From the NCBI RefSeq assembly GCF_030150205.1, contig NZ_JASLGT010000024.1, positions 464,979 through 528,978 of the forward strand: a stretch of 64,000 nucleotides of DNA. The letters run 5' to 3'. This DNA comes from Niabella sp. Lineage in GTDB: Bacteria; Bacteroidota; Bacteroidia; Chitinophagales; Chitinophagaceae. The notes beneath the pieces were generated by a model that saw only the letters and a list, made by a program, of their open reading frames with translations, did no database searches and was not told where the DNA came from. Of the stretch, positions 17,507 to 26,070 are shown piece by piece (the first letter of the stretch is position 1; each line of letters begins with the position of its first letter). The position numbers were made by a program, and so were the translations under genes.

Positions 17507-18406
17507 ATGACGTTTATTGAAAAACAAATAAAGGCAGCAGGAATTAGCCTGCCGCGGCAAAAACAACAGCTGCTGCAACAGGTAGTGGATGCTTTAGCAC
17601 CCATTGAAGGGGTGGCTGCTATTGTATTAGGAGGTTCCTATGCCCAGGGAGCGGCAACGAAGGAATCTGATATGGATATTGGGCTTTACTATATGCCTGA
17701 CCGGCCGTTTGATACCGGATCGATCCGGCAGGTTGCCGGGCGCTTTGCAACTGAAACGCCTGCCGTTACCGGTTTTTATGAATGGGGCCCCTGGGTAAAT
17801 GGCGGCGCCTGGATACAGACAACTGCCGGCAAGGTCGATTTTCTTTACCGGAATATTGAACAGGTAACGCAGACGATCGAAAATGCACAGAGCGGCAAGT
17901 GGAAAAATCATTTTGAACAACAGCCGCCCTATGGATTTTCCTCGCTTTTTTATCTTGCAGAAACGCAGTGCTGCATCCCGCTGATGGATGACCAGGGCAT
18001 TATAGCACGCTTAAAGGAAACATCCAAAACCTATCCATCTCAATTAAAAAAAAATGTTGTAACACAAACCCTGTGGTCTGCTGAGTTTACTATATGGAAT
18101 GCCGGCAAATTTGCTGCAACCGGAGATGTGTACAGTACCGTTGGCTGTTTAACAAGGGCTGTAAAGGATATTGTTTCTGCCTTATTTGCTATTAATGGTC
18201 TTTATCCGATGGGTGATAAACGGGCGATCGTACAACTGGAGGCCGCACCGTTGAAGCCCGCCCGTTTGACTGATAAAGTAGCGCAGATACTTTGTGCAGA
18301 CCCGCATACATTAAAAAAGAGTGTGCAATTGCTACAGGCACTGCATCGTGAGGTAGTGGCTTTGTCTGCACCGCTTTATGAACCATTGTTCCGGTTGCCG
18401 GATTGA
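17507..18406 (+). CDS. Nucleotidyltransferase domain-containing protein
   Basis: A 299-residue protein with a polymerase-beta-type nucleotidyltransferase motif, VLGGSYAQGAATKESDMDIGLYY (about residues 41-63), giving the GS and DxD metal-binding residues. The C-terminal two-thirds is mostly helical, as in DUF4037-like proteins. Enzymes of this fold modify antibiotics, RNA or proteins; no specific substrate can be named here. Stand-alone gene in its own promoter context. Confidence 0.85.
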   Translation: MTFIEKQIKAAGISLPRQKQQLLQQVVDALAPIEGVAAIVLGGSYAQGAATKESDMDIGLYYMPDRPFDTGSIRQVAGRFATETPAVTGFYEWGPWVNGGAWIQTTAGKVDFLYRNIEQVTQTIENAQSGKWKNHFEQQPPYGFSSLFYLAETQCCIPLMDDQGIIARLKETSKTYPSQLKKNVVTQTLWSAEFTIWNAGKFAATGDVYSTVGCLTRAVKDIVSALFAINGLYPMGDKRAIVQLEAAPLKPARLTDKVAQILCADPHTLKKSVQLLQALHREVVALSAPLYEPLFRLPD

Positions 18407-18452
18407 TCTTTTCTTCCGGAAAACGGCGCAATCAGCGGGTGATTGCTGCACC

Positions 18453-18478
18453 AAAAAAAATCCCGGATTTACCGGGAT
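18453..18478 (-). terminator. Rho-independent terminator (minus strand)
   Basis: The hairpin ATCCCGG-taaat-CCGGGAT is followed on the minus strand by a run of eight T residues. It directly follows the stop of the SusD-like remnant and is the preserved end of that former gene. Confidence 0.8.
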
Positions 18479-18486
18479 CTTGTTCA

Positions 18487-18807
18487 TTATTTTAAAAGCC
18501 ACATCACTTTATTTACCTCATCCACACCCCCGTACTGGCGGTTCAACGCCTCAACCAGGTTGGCCTTGTTATAATTTACCTCAGATGAGGGATATAACCA
18601 GCGCACCGGTATGGCGTTCTTGTTGTTCTCATTTAAAGATGTTGCAGGGTTTACAGGAAACTCCGGGAATTTTGTTCTGCGGTATTCAAAGAACGCGGTT
18701 TGCGGATCCTGCATAAAATTGAGCAGGTAACGCTGCGCCCAGATCTGTTTTAGCTGATCATCGGGGGTGGATTTAAATGCTGCTTCCCCGGTAAAGTACC
18801 CATCAAT
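18487..18807 (-). pseudogene. C-terminal remnant of a SusD/RagB-type (SusD-like_2) lipoprotein gene
   Basis: About 107 codons resembling the C-terminus of SusD/RagB-family nutrient-binding lipoproteins: YFTGEAAFKSTPDDQLKQIW, AFFEYRRTKFPEFPVNP, NAIPVRWLYPSSEVNYNKAN. Complete members exceed 450 residues, and no N-terminal part, signal peptide or start is present. The frame stays open to 18861, but beyond about 18807 it reads antisense to a different gene remnant. The native terminator remains just downstream. The gene was apparently cut by a deletion or rearrangement. Confidence 0.8.
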
Positions 18808-18972
18808 ATGAAGATCTGTGCCTATGTAAAAATGAATCTTTCCACAAAAGAGATGGCACAATTGCTGAATTTTACCCTCAAGGGGGTGGAAATTGCCCGC
18901 TACCGGCTGCGCAAAAAATTCGGATTACCGCAGGAAGTACCGCTTTCTGGTTTTATACAGGAGTTTTCTTAA
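18808..18972 (+). pseudogene. C-terminal remnant of a LuxR-type helix-turn-helix regulator
   Basis: Fifty-four codons on the plus strand encode KICAYVKMNLSTKEMAQLLN, then GVEIARYRLRKKFGL. This is the C-terminal helix-turn-helix of the Bacteroidota ligand-sensor/LuxR-type regulators, complete to its stop codon (taa, 18970-18972) but lacking the upstream several hundred residues. It abuts the SusD-like remnant on the opposite strand, so two unrelated genes have been joined tail to tail. An ATG at 18808 exists, but a functional protein is unlikely. Confidence 0.75.
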
Positions 18973-18991
18973 ATAACAAATACACCTGTTT

Positions 18992-18999
18992 TATATTTG
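18992..18999 (+). promoter_or_regulatory. -7 promoter element abutting the AraC start codon
   Basis: TATATTTG is a perfect TAnnTTTG match and ends 4 nt before the ATG at 19004, which predicts a leaderless or nearly leaderless transcript. Confidence 0.5.
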
Positions 19000-19003
19000 A
19001 GTG

Positions 19004-19789
19004 ATGAAAACCGCTTTTTTTATACCGCCCTTGTCAATTGCGCAGTATGTAAGTGGTATCCTTGTAATTGAAGATTTCAATGTCCGGCACGAATTTGTGA
19101 TCCCGCTTTTCGCTAATGGCTGTCCAACACTTGTTTTTCAAACGGCCCCGGCATTGAAAAACGAGCAAAAGGTCAGCCATCTTTCCCTTTACGGGCAAAC
19201 CATTCGGCCCGGTGAATTGCAGTTTAAAGATCCGTTTGTTTTTATTGCTTATTTTTTTTATCCGCATGCCTTAACGCCGCTTTTTGGTATCAGTCCCCGG
19301 GAAATTACAGAAGACCATCTTGATCTTATGTTGTTAAAACAGGCCAAAGAGCTAAACCTGGAAGCGCAACTGCTGAATATCCTTCCACTGGATAAGCGGC
19401 TGGAGCTGATTGATCGGTATATTTTAAAACTGGCGGCACAGCAGGCAACAAACAATGAAAAAATTGTTTTTGCAACAAGCCGGTTAAGACAAAGCAACGG
19501 TCTGTGCACGCTGGGCGAGCTGCAAAAAGAACTGTATACGACAGAAAGAAGCTTTCAGCGGCTGTTTGAAAGCCATATTGGTATGGCTCCCAATCTTTAC
19601 CGGCGCATCTGCCAGTTCCAGTTCGCCTTTCAGCAAGTCAATCAAAAAAAAATACTGAAGCTTACGGATATTGCGTATGACAGCGGGTTTGCCGACCAAA
19701 GTCATTTTATACGGGTATTTAAAGAGTTTACCGGGTTAACCCCCAATCAATACCTGGCAAAGCGGGCTCCCTATAATCCTGAATGCTGA
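19004..19789 (+). CDS. AraC family transcriptional regulator
   Basis: A 261-residue AraC-type regulator. The N-terminal sensor (about residues 1-145; HEFVIPLFANGCPTLVFQ) resembles the DUF6597 type also seen at 12992-13807. The C-terminal pair of helix-turn-helix motifs reads LGELQKELYTTERSFQRLFESHIGMAPNLYRRICQFQ and LTDIAYDSGFADQSHFIRVFKEFTGLTPNQY. A GTG at 19001 could add one codon, but the ATG at 19004 fits the promoter position. A RibD-like reductase gene follows 69 nt downstream, a pairing that may be functional. Confidence 0.93.
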   Translation: MKTAFFIPPLSIAQYVSGILVIEDFNVRHEFVIPLFANGCPTLVFQTAPALKNEQKVSHLSLYGQTIRPGELQFKDPFVFIAYFFYPHALTPLFGISPREITEDHLDLMLLKQAKELNLEAQLLNILPLDKRLELIDRYILKLAAQQATNNEKIVFATSRLRQSNGLCTLGELQKELYTTERSFQRLFESHIGMAPNLYRRICQFQFAFQQVNQKKILKLTDIAYDSGFADQSHFIRVFKEFTGLTPNQYLAKRAPYNPEC

Positions 19790-19858
19790 GGTTGTCGGTT
19801 CCATTCTATTTTTCCATTCGCCGGTACCGCATTTTTGTGGTATAAAAATTTTATAACA

Positions 19859-20413
19859 ATGAGAAAAATAATTGTAACAGAATGGATGTCGCTGGATGGC
19901 ATTACCGATGCCGCTACTATGAAAGAATGGTTCAACCCCTATCACAGCGACAGCAGGGCGAACGCCATCCGGGAAACCATCAGCAACAGTGAAATCATGT
20001 TGTACGGACGTGTTACCTATGAAATGCTGTATCCCTATTGGAGCGCTTTCAAAAACAATGAAATGGGCGTTGCCGAAAAACTGAATACCTCAAAAAAATA
20101 TGTGGTCTCCACCACAATGACAGACGCTCCATGGGAGCATACGACCATTATAAGGGAGGATCCGGTCAAAGCGATTACAGCGCTCAGGAACCAGGAGGGA
20201 GGCCCTGTTTTGGTACAGGGTAGTGCAACGCTGGTAAAAACGATGGTTGCGTTCGATCTCGTAGACGAACTGAAGCTGATGGTTCAGCCACACGTTATGG
20301 GCACCGGAAATGGCAGCCTGTTTCAAGGAATGAACACCCGCCTGGACCTGGTAGCAGTACAGCAACTTGATAAAGGGGTGGTACAGCTTTGTTATGGCTG
20401 CGCTGGCAAATGA
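19859..20413 (+). CDS. Dihydrofolate reductase family protein (RibD C-terminal-like)
   Basis: A 184-residue protein of the RibD C-terminal/dihydrofolate-reductase-like fold. The start MRKIIVTEWMSLDGI is the family signature, followed by IMLYGRVTYEMLYPYW and GPVLVQGSATLVKTM, which hold the NADPH-binding turns. It probably reduces a small heterocyclic or other unknown substrate with NADPH. A TTG at 19835 would extend it, but the ATG at 19859 aligns with the family start. Confidence 0.92.
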   Translation: MRKIIVTEWMSLDGITDAATMKEWFNPYHSDSRANAIRETISNSEIMLYGRVTYEMLYPYWSAFKNNEMGVAEKLNTSKKYVVSTTMTDAPWEHTTIIREDPVKAITALRNQEGGPVLVQGSATLVKTMVAFDLVDELKLMVQPHVMGTGNGSLFQGMNTRLDLVAVQQLDKGVVQLCYGCAGK

Positions 20414-20569
20414 TCAGGAAGGTCCTTAACTGGAATACCGGGAAGAGTTTACCCGGAATGATGAATAAAAAAATAAATGCTACGACTCTCCGGCGCATTA
20501 TTTGCTACCTTTACAGCATCATTCCGGAAGGAGGCATGCCCTGATGCAGCCCCGAAACCCATTTCATTC

Positions 20570-21013
20570 ATGGCTACTGTAAAATTATCATTAAATACCG
20601 AACAGATCACCGAGGAGTTCTTTGAAGACACGAAGCTCCTGGGTATTGTAACTACGGTTAAGGATTATAAATTTTGCTGGAACCTGAATAATTTGCTGGA
20701 ACTGGATTTCCGGATCAATCACGATATTGAGATCAAGTTAAAACGCAAAAGGCGGCTTTATTTTTTTTCGGTGTATGAATACCGGGACCCTAACAGTTCA
20801 TTATGTCATTATTTATATAATAACCTGTACGACGGGGAGTTTTTGCTGCCGGAGTTTAAGCACCTCGATTTTCTGTGGCTGATGAAAAATGACACGGTAA
20901 CCGATGAGTACCTGGAACAGGTAAAAGCCTGGTTGCGGGAGATTCCGGGGGTGCAGCTGATTACCGAGCTCACGAATGAAAAAATAAAAAACAAGGATTA
21001 CCTGATCTTTTAA
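20570..21013 (+). CDS. IPExxxVDY family protein
   Basis: A 147-residue protein of the IPExxxVDY family, conserved in Bacteroidota and of unknown function. Seen here: LNNLLELDFRINHDIEIKLKRK, YLYNNLYDGEFLLPEFKHLDFLWLMK and a C-terminal INGV-like helix-strand unit (REIPGVQLITELTNEKIKNKDYLIF). The frame opens at 20477, but MATVKLSLNTEQ (20570) is the family-like N-terminus. It is followed 11 nt later by phhB and then a DUF4920 gene, which forms a likely three-gene operon. Confidence 0.85.
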   Translation: MATVKLSLNTEQITEEFFEDTKLLGIVTTVKDYKFCWNLNNLLELDFRINHDIEIKLKRKRRLYFFSVYEYRDPNSSLCHYLYNNLYDGEFLLPEFKHLDFLWLMKNDTVTDEYLEQVKAWLREIPGVQLITELTNEKIKNKDYLIF

Positions 21014-21024
21014 AAACCTTTGTT

Positions 21025-21255
21025 ATGTGGACGGAAAACGACAATAAACTCTACCGGAAATTTTCCTTTAAGGATTTTAATGAAGCCTTTGGTTTTATGA
21101 CCCGCGTGGCGCTGGCCGCGGAAAAAATGGATCATCATCCCACCTGGACCAATACGTATAATACCGTAGAAGTCTGGCTTTCGACCCACGACGCCGGAGA
21201 TGTAGTTACCGAAAAGGATCATAAACTGGCAAAAAAGATTGATACTTGTCTTTAA
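21025..21255 (+). CDS. phhB: 4a-hydroxytetrahydrobiopterin dehydratase (pterin-4-alpha-carbinolamine dehydratase)
   Basis: A 76-residue enzyme that dehydrates 4a-hydroxytetrahydrobiopterin to recycle the pterin cofactor. The family motif E-x3-HHP is present in AAEKMDHHPTW (about residues 31-41), followed by NTVEVWLSTHDAGDVVTEKDHKLAKKID. It is somewhat shorter than many homologues (about 95-110 residues), because the N-terminal helix region is reduced. No phenylalanine hydroxylase gene lies in the window. It sits second in a short operon, 16 nt before the DUF4920 gene. Confidence 0.92.
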   Translation: MWTENDNKLYRKFSFKDFNEAFGFMTRVALAAEKMDHHPTWTNTYNTVEVWLSTHDAGDVVTEKDHKLAKKIDTCL

Positions 21256-21271
21256 GTTGTAATTTTAAAAT

Positions 21272-21748
21272 ATGAGAAAACTGTTCCTGCTGATCCTGCC
21301 CCTGTTTGTGGGTATATTATTATATGCACAGCCTCCTGCCGGAGCGGCACAAAAAGGAGATGCTTACGGTGAAACAATCACTGCCAAAGGCGCCCTTAGC
21401 CTGGAAGAACTGGCGGAGAAGCTTTCCGCATCCAAAGAGGCGGTGGTAAAGGCCAAAATAAAAGGAACGGTTTTAGCCGTTTGTGCTAAAAAAGGTTGCT
21501 GGCTCACAATGGAACTGCCCGACAAGACCAAAATGCAGGTTAAATTCAAGGATTACGGCTTTTTTGTACCCACCGCTATTACCGGTAAAACAGTGGTGCT
21601 GGATGGGGTGGCCCGCCAGAAGCTGGTATCAGTGAATGAGCTGAAACACTATGCGGAAGACGCCAAAAAACCACAGGCCGTGATCGACGCCATCACAAAG
21701 CCCGAAAAACAGGTGCGGTTTGAGGCCAGTGGAGTGCTGGTTATATAA
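21272..21748 (+). CDS. DUF4920 domain-containing secreted protein
   Basis: A 158-residue protein with a clear signal peptide (KLFLLILPLFVGILLYAQ) and a DUF4920 body of OB-like character: KAKIKGTVLAVCAKKGCWLTMELPD with two Cys (C-A-K-K-G-C-W), then MQVKFKDYGFFVPTAITGKTVVLDGVA. The paired cysteines suggest metal binding or a disulfide in the periplasm (inference). Last gene of the IPExxxVDY-phhB-DUF4920 group. Confidence 0.88.
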   Translation: MRKLFLLILPLFVGILLYAQPPAGAAQKGDAYGETITAKGALSLEELAEKLSASKEAVVKAKIKGTVLAVCAKKGCWLTMELPDKTKMQVKFKDYGFFVPTAITGKTVVLDGVARQKLVSVNELKHYAEDAKKPQAVIDAITKPEKQVRFEASGVLVI

Positions 21749-21947
21749 TTATAGGGCATGAGACCGGGCCGGCACCCGGAGCACGCACAATGGCCATTCC
21801 CCGAAACGGATAACACTCCCGGCCAATACTAAATGATGGCCCCGGTTCCCGTTTCTTCAAAAGTGAAGCCGCCGGCGATACATCATTAACAGCAGGTATT
21901 TACCCGTACTGTGATGGGAAAACAAAAAATTTTCGCTTCCTTATTTT

Positions 21948-21978
21948 TTGTTGGGAATGCAGTAATACACTACTTTTG
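21948..21978 (+). promoter_or_regulatory. Promoter of atpA
   Basis: TTG (21948-21950, within a TTTTTTG run) and TACTTTTG (21971-21978) are spaced by 20 nt, a near-ideal Bacteroidota primary-sigma promoter. The start codon is 61 nt beyond the -7 box. This shows that atpA is transcribed from its own promoter. Confidence 0.75.
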
Positions 21979-22039
21979 CAGCCTGAAAACGGGCGTTAGG
22001 CCGTATTTCTATACATCAATGTATTAAATATCATTATTT

Positions 22040-23620
22040 ATGCCGGAAATAAAACCAGACGAAATAAGTGCCATCCTTCGGGAGCAGCTGAGCAACTTTA
22101 ATGCTCAGGCGGATTTAGAGGAAATTGGTACCGTATTACAAGTGGGGGATGGTATCGCCCGCGTTTATGGCCTTGGAAATGTAAGGTATGGTGAACTTGT
22201 TGAGTTTGAGGACGGTGTACGCGCCATCGCACTGAACCTGGAGGAAGACAATGTGGGTGTGGTATTGATGGGTGAAGGCAAGGATATTAAAGAAGGTTCC
22301 AAAGTGCGCCGCACCAACCAGATCGCTTCTATTAAAGTAGGAGAAGGCATGAGCGGCCGTGTGGTAAACACGCTGGGACAGCCGATTGATGGTAAAGGAC
22401 CGATTTCCGGAGAATTGTATGAAATGCCTTTAGAGCGGAAAGCTCCGGGCGTAATCTTCCGGGAGCCGGTAAAAGAGCCGCTGCAAACCGGTATTAAAGC
22501 GATCGATGCGATGATTCCTATCGGCCGTGGCCAGCGGGAGTTGATCATCGGTGACCGTCAGACCGGTAAAACAGCCATCGCGATTGATACCATTATCAAC
22601 CAGAAAGAATTTTTCAAAGCAGGCAAGCCTGTATATTGTATTTATGTAGCCATCGGACAGAAAGCATCCACCATTGCCGGTGTGATGAAAACCCTGGAAG
22701 ACAACGGTGCCATGGAATATACCACCATCGTTGCGGCTTCTGCTTCTGATCCGGCTCCGTTGCAGTTCTACGCTCCGTTTGCGGGTGCTGCCATCGGTGA
22801 ATATTTCCGCGATACCGGCCGTCCGGCGCTGATCATTTATGATGATCTGTCTAAACAGGCGGTAGCTTACCGTGAGGTTTCCCTGCTGCTGCGTCGTCCT
22901 CCGGGCCGTGAAGCATATCCTGGTGACGTATTCTACCTGCACAGCCGTTTACTGGAAAGAGCTGCAAAAGTGATCAATAACGACGAGATCGTTAAAGACA
23001 TGAATGACCTGCCGGCATCCATCAAACACCTGGTAAAAGGTGGTGGTTCCTTAACCGCATTGCCGATCATTGAAACACAGGCGGGTGACGTATCTGCATA
23101 TATCCCTACAAACGTGATCTCCATTACCGATGGTCAGATCTTCCTGGAATCTTCACTGTTCCTCTCCGGTATCCGTCCGGCGATCAACGTGGGTATCTCC
23201 GTAAGCCGTGTGGGTGGTAATGCGCAGATCAAATCCATGAAAAAAGTAGCCGGTACGTTGAAGCTGGATCAGGCGCTGTACCGCGAGCTGGAAGCCTTCT
23301 CCAAATTTGGGGGAGACCTGGATGCCGCTACCAAGAATGTAATTGACAAAGGTGCACGGAACGTAGAGATCCTGAAGCAGCCGCAATATTCTCCTTATTC
23401 TGTAGAAAAACAGGTTGCCATTATTTACCTGGGTACCAACGGTCTGATCAAGGACGTTCCGGTAAACAAGGTGAAAGAATTTGAAGAGCTGTTCCTGCTG
23501 GAAATGGAAAACAAGTACCCCCAGATCCTGGCCGAGTTCAAGAAAGGAAACCTGCCGGAAGAAGGATTAAAACAAATGGTAGAGCTGGCCAATGGTCTTA
23601 TCCCCCAGTTCAAAAAATAG
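22040..23620 (+). CDS. atpA: F0F1 ATP synthase subunit alpha
   Basis: The 526-residue alpha subunit of the F1 head. It binds nucleotide non-catalytically alongside beta and supports ATP synthesis. Walker A GDRQTGKT is at residues 171-178; the beta-barrel N-terminal domain is about 25-95, the nucleotide-binding domain about 96-380 (ALIIYDDLSKQAVAYREVSLLLRRPPGREAYPGDVFY), and the helical C-terminal domain follows. Codon choice differs from that of the neighbours (more CGT and GGT), as expected for a highly expressed gene. Neither atpH nor atpG adjoins it: it has its own promoter and terminator and stands alone. Confidence 0.99.
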   Translation: MPEIKPDEISAILREQLSNFNAQADLEEIGTVLQVGDGIARVYGLGNVRYGELVEFEDGVRAIALNLEEDNVGVVLMGEGKDIKEGSKVRRTNQIASIKVGEGMSGRVVNTLGQPIDGKGPISGELYEMPLERKAPGVIFREPVKEPLQTGIKAIDAMIPIGRGQRELIIGDRQTGKTAIAIDTIINQKEFFKAGKPVYCIYVAIGQKASTIAGVMKTLEDNGAMEYTTIVAASASDPAPLQFYAPFAGAAIGEYFRDTGRPALIIYDDLSKQAVAYREVSLLLRRPPGREAYPGDVFYLHSRLLERAAKVINNDEIVKDMNDLPASIKHLVKGGGSLTALPIIETQAGDVSAYIPTNVISITDGQIFLESSLFLSGIRPAINVGISVSRVGGNAQIKSMKKVAGTLKLDQALYRELEAFSKFGGDLDAATKNVIDKGARNVEILKQPQYSPYSVEKQVAIIYLGTNGLIKDVPVNKVKEFEELFLLEMENKYPQILAEFKKGNLPEEGLKQMVELANGLIPQFKK

Positions 23621-23640
23621 GCCGCAGAAATGATTTTTTA

Positions 23641-23670
23641 AGGGCTGTCCGAAAGGGCGGCCCTTTGTTT
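23641..23670 (+). terminator. Rho-independent terminator of atpA
   Basis: AGGGCTGTCC-GAAA-GGGCGGCCCT forms a 10-bp stem (with G-T pairs) capped by a GNRA-type tetraloop and followed by TTGTTTT, 20 nt after the atpA stop. Confidence 0.88.
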
Positions 23671-23775
23671 TATGGCTGAAAAATGCTTATATGTCAGGTT
23701 TTTTTAATTTAATGGCCAATCGATTTTTACAAATGATAAGTTTTCCGTAATTTTAGGCAACTTTAGACGATATAA

Positions 23776-24489
23776 ATGAACGCGAACGGCCCTCTTATAT
23801 GCTTATTGGTTGACGATAACAAAGTAGCGCGGGTTATTTTAAAAAAGATTCTTCTTAATGTAAGCAATATAGACGTTATTGGAGAATGTGAAAGCGCACT
23901 GGAAGCCAAAAGCTTTTTAGAAGCCAATCACGTAGATATTTTGTTTTTAGATGTTGAGATGCCGGAGATGAGCGGTCTGGACCTGCTGAAGTTATTGCCT
24001 AACCGGCCGCATACCATTTTAACAACGGCTAAAGAACAATATGCGGTAGAAGCATTTGAACTGAATGTGATGGACTACCTCGTGAAGCCGTTTACGCTAA
24101 CGAGGGTGTTGGCGGCTATTGACAAAGTGCAGGAACTGATCCGCTTTAAACAATCGCAGCAATCGGATGCCATTACGCCCAAGCACCTGTTTATAAAAGA
24201 GAACAAGGTGATCCGTAAAATAAATGTAGACGATATTTTATGGATGGAGGCAAAGGGCGATTATGTACAGTTTAACTTACCGGATAAAATGTACATGGTG
24301 CACGGCAGTCTTAAGACGATTGAAGATAAATTTTCGCCGGATAAATTTGTACGGGTTCACCGGAGTTATGTTATAGCGATAGACAAGGTGGAGTATATTG
24401 AAAACAGATTGGTATATATAAAAAATCAGCCCATACCCGTTTCAGAAAGCTATAAAGATGCATTGCTGGCAAAGCTGCATCTCTTATAA
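23776..24489 (+). CDS. LytTR family response regulator
   Basis: A 237-residue response regulator. The receiver domain (about residues 7-120) has the acidic pair D13-D14, the phosphoacceptor Asp at 59 (ILFLDVEMPEMSG) and Lys at 104 (DYLVKPF). The LytTR DNA-binding domain follows (about 140-237; HLFIKENKVIRKINVDDILWMEAKGDYV, FVRVHRSYVIAIDKVEYI). In Bacteroidota such regulators usually sit beside a LytS-type histidine kinase; none is here. An HPt-domain protein lies 106 nt downstream, so the phosphate source may be a distant kinase. Confidence 0.95.
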   Translation: MNANGPLICLLVDDNKVARVILKKILLNVSNIDVIGECESALEAKSFLEANHVDILFLDVEMPEMSGLDLLKLLPNRPHTILTTAKEQYAVEAFELNVMDYLVKPFTLTRVLAAIDKVQELIRFKQSQQSDAITPKHLFIKENKVIRKINVDDILWMEAKGDYVQFNLPDKMYMVHGSLKTIEDKFSPDKFVRVHRSYVIAIDKVEYIENRLVYIKNQPIPVSESYKDALLAKLHLL

Positions 24490-24595
24490 AAAACAGATAA
24501 ATAGAAGCCCTCAATGATACTTGTGCATCCGCATCTGCTGCGGAATGTGCCCGTTTTTGAAAGAACCTCTTAACCTTTTTAAATAGATTGACAAA

Positions 24596-24988
24596 ATGCC
24601 GGCAATCATGACTAAGCCCATTCTAAACAATGCAGCGTCTCAATACAACAACCTGGATTATCTGAGAGATCTGCTGGGTCACGATACAGAAGCAGTAAAT
24701 GACATCCTGCTTGAAATAAAGTCTCAATGGAAAGAAGACCGTTTTCATTTGGAACAGGCGTTCAATGAAAATGATATGGCAGAGGTAAAGCGATTATTAC
24801 ATCGCGTTAAATCTACCTTTTCGCCCTTAGGACCAGGCCATGTACTTTACCGGGTGGTGGCCAATGGCGGCGAATCCTTCCTTGAAAAAAGAGGCACATT
24901 GAGTGGTGACTCCGATTACTGGAACACATTTCTCAAAAGCATCGAAGAGATGGTGCGCGATCTGCAGTACCCCGCGGGTGATAGGTGA
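24596..24988 (+). CDS. HPt domain-containing phosphotransfer protein
   Basis: A 130-residue single-domain histidine phosphotransfer protein. The phosphorylatable histidine is His69 in RLLHRVKSTFSPLG, matching the H-x-(L/V)-K-(G/S) motif of HPt domains, and the rest is a four-helix bundle by amphipathic pattern. Met5 (24608) is an alternative start. It is adjacent to a LytTR response regulator but to no kinase. A phosphorelay that connects a hybrid kinase elsewhere to this regulator is the simplest reading (inference). Confidence 0.85.
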   Translation: MPAIMTKPILNNAASQYNNLDYLRDLLGHDTEAVNDILLEIKSQWKEDRFHLEQAFNENDMAEVKRLLHRVKSTFSPLGPGHVLYRVVANGGESFLEKRGTLSGDSDYWNTFLKSIEEMVRDLQYPAGDR

Positions 24989-25123
24989 TCTGCCGCCATT
25001 CCGCTTGATTTCCCTTCTAAGTAAGATGATGCTATATGATTATTTCACTTTCATGGGAAGCGTTGTCATGGCATCTGTCAGCGGATGCTGATCGGCTGCA
25101 TACAGCACAACCAGGATGGAACG

Positions 25124-25816
25124 CTACTGCCGGATCAGGTTTTGAATATCCCGGTCGGGTTTCAGAAAGTTCATTTGCTGCACAATTTTTCTTGCCCTGG
25201 AAGAAACATAGGGCGACATGGGTTTCACACTCAGTTTTACCGGGTTGGGCAAAATGGCTGCAATGGCCGCTGCTTCATATTGTGTAAGGTTTTTTGCAGG
25301 TTTATTAAAATACGTTTGGGACGCCTGTTCAATTCCAAAAATGCCGTTGCCCATTTCCGCTACGTTCAGGTATACTTCAAGGATCCTTTTTTTACCCCAT
25401 ATTTTTTCGATCATAAACGTAAAATAGGTTTCCAACCCCTTGCGTAACCAGCTTCTGCCCTGCCATAAAAAAACATTTTTTGCGGTTTGCTGGCTGATAG
25501 TGCTGGCCCCTCTTAACCGGCCCGGCTTCTTCTGGTTATATTCCATCGCTTTCTGAATGCTTTTCCAATCGAAACCATTATGATCCGGAAATAATTGATC
25601 TTCGGAAGCAATAACCGCCAGGCGTGCATTTTCCGAAACAGACGCGGATGGCCGGTTTTGCTGATGAAACCCCCGGCCATTCAGTACGCTGCCGATCTGT
25701 GTAAAGGTAATGGGTGGGTTCACCCATTTAAGCAGCACAATATAAAGCAGCTGACCCACGAACAATAGCACAAATAGCCGTTTGCCCCATTTCCATATGC
25801 CTTTCAGAACCTTCAT
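25124..25816 (-). CDS. mtgA: Monofunctional biosynthetic peptidoglycan transglycosylase
   Basis: A 230-residue GT51 glycosyltransferase that polymerises lipid II into glycan strands at the inner membrane. One N-terminal membrane helix (about residues 12-30). GT51 motifs in order: catalytic Glu72 in IASEDQLFPDHNGFDW, GASTISQQTAKN (about 103-114), RKGLETYFT, KKRILEVYLNVAEMG. There is no transpeptidase domain, so this is the monofunctional form. Transcribed away from the HPt gene (convergent). Confidence 0.97.
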   Translation of the reverse strand: MKVLKGIWKWGKRLFVLLFVGQLLYIVLLKWVNPPITFTQIGSVLNGRGFHQQNRPSASVSENARLAVIASEDQLFPDHNGFDWKSIQKAMEYNQKKPGRLRGASTISQQTAKNVFLWQGRSWLRKGLETYFTFMIEKIWGKKRILEVYLNVAEMGNGIFGIEQASQTYFNKPAKNLTQYEAAAIAAILPNPVKLSVKPMSPYVSSRARKIVQQMNFLKPDRDIQNLIRQ

Positions 25817-26070
25817 CGTGTTAAAACAGATCCATTATTCATGCAAATCAAAAGCGGATTACTTGTTCATGCAAAATCTGCGTGTGTCTGTACCGGTTGC
25901 CCAATGCACGGTACAGGCATTGAGGCTATCATAACATTAAGAATCATTCAGCTGTTTTTTATTAATTTGATTTCTTAATGGTTCAAATACAGCCTCTTAA
26001 CAAAAATAAGACTATTTAATCCCTATTACCTGTTAAATATATAAAAATACCAATGCCCTTAAATGGTTCT
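25817..26070. other. Intergenic region with a short direct repeat
   Basis: This 254-bp AT-rich stretch contains TTCATGCAAA twice (25838-25847 and 25866-25875), 28 bp apart, just upstream of mtgA. The spacing puts the copies on nearly the same helical face, so a regulatory role is possible. Nothing else is recognised. Confidence 0.35.
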
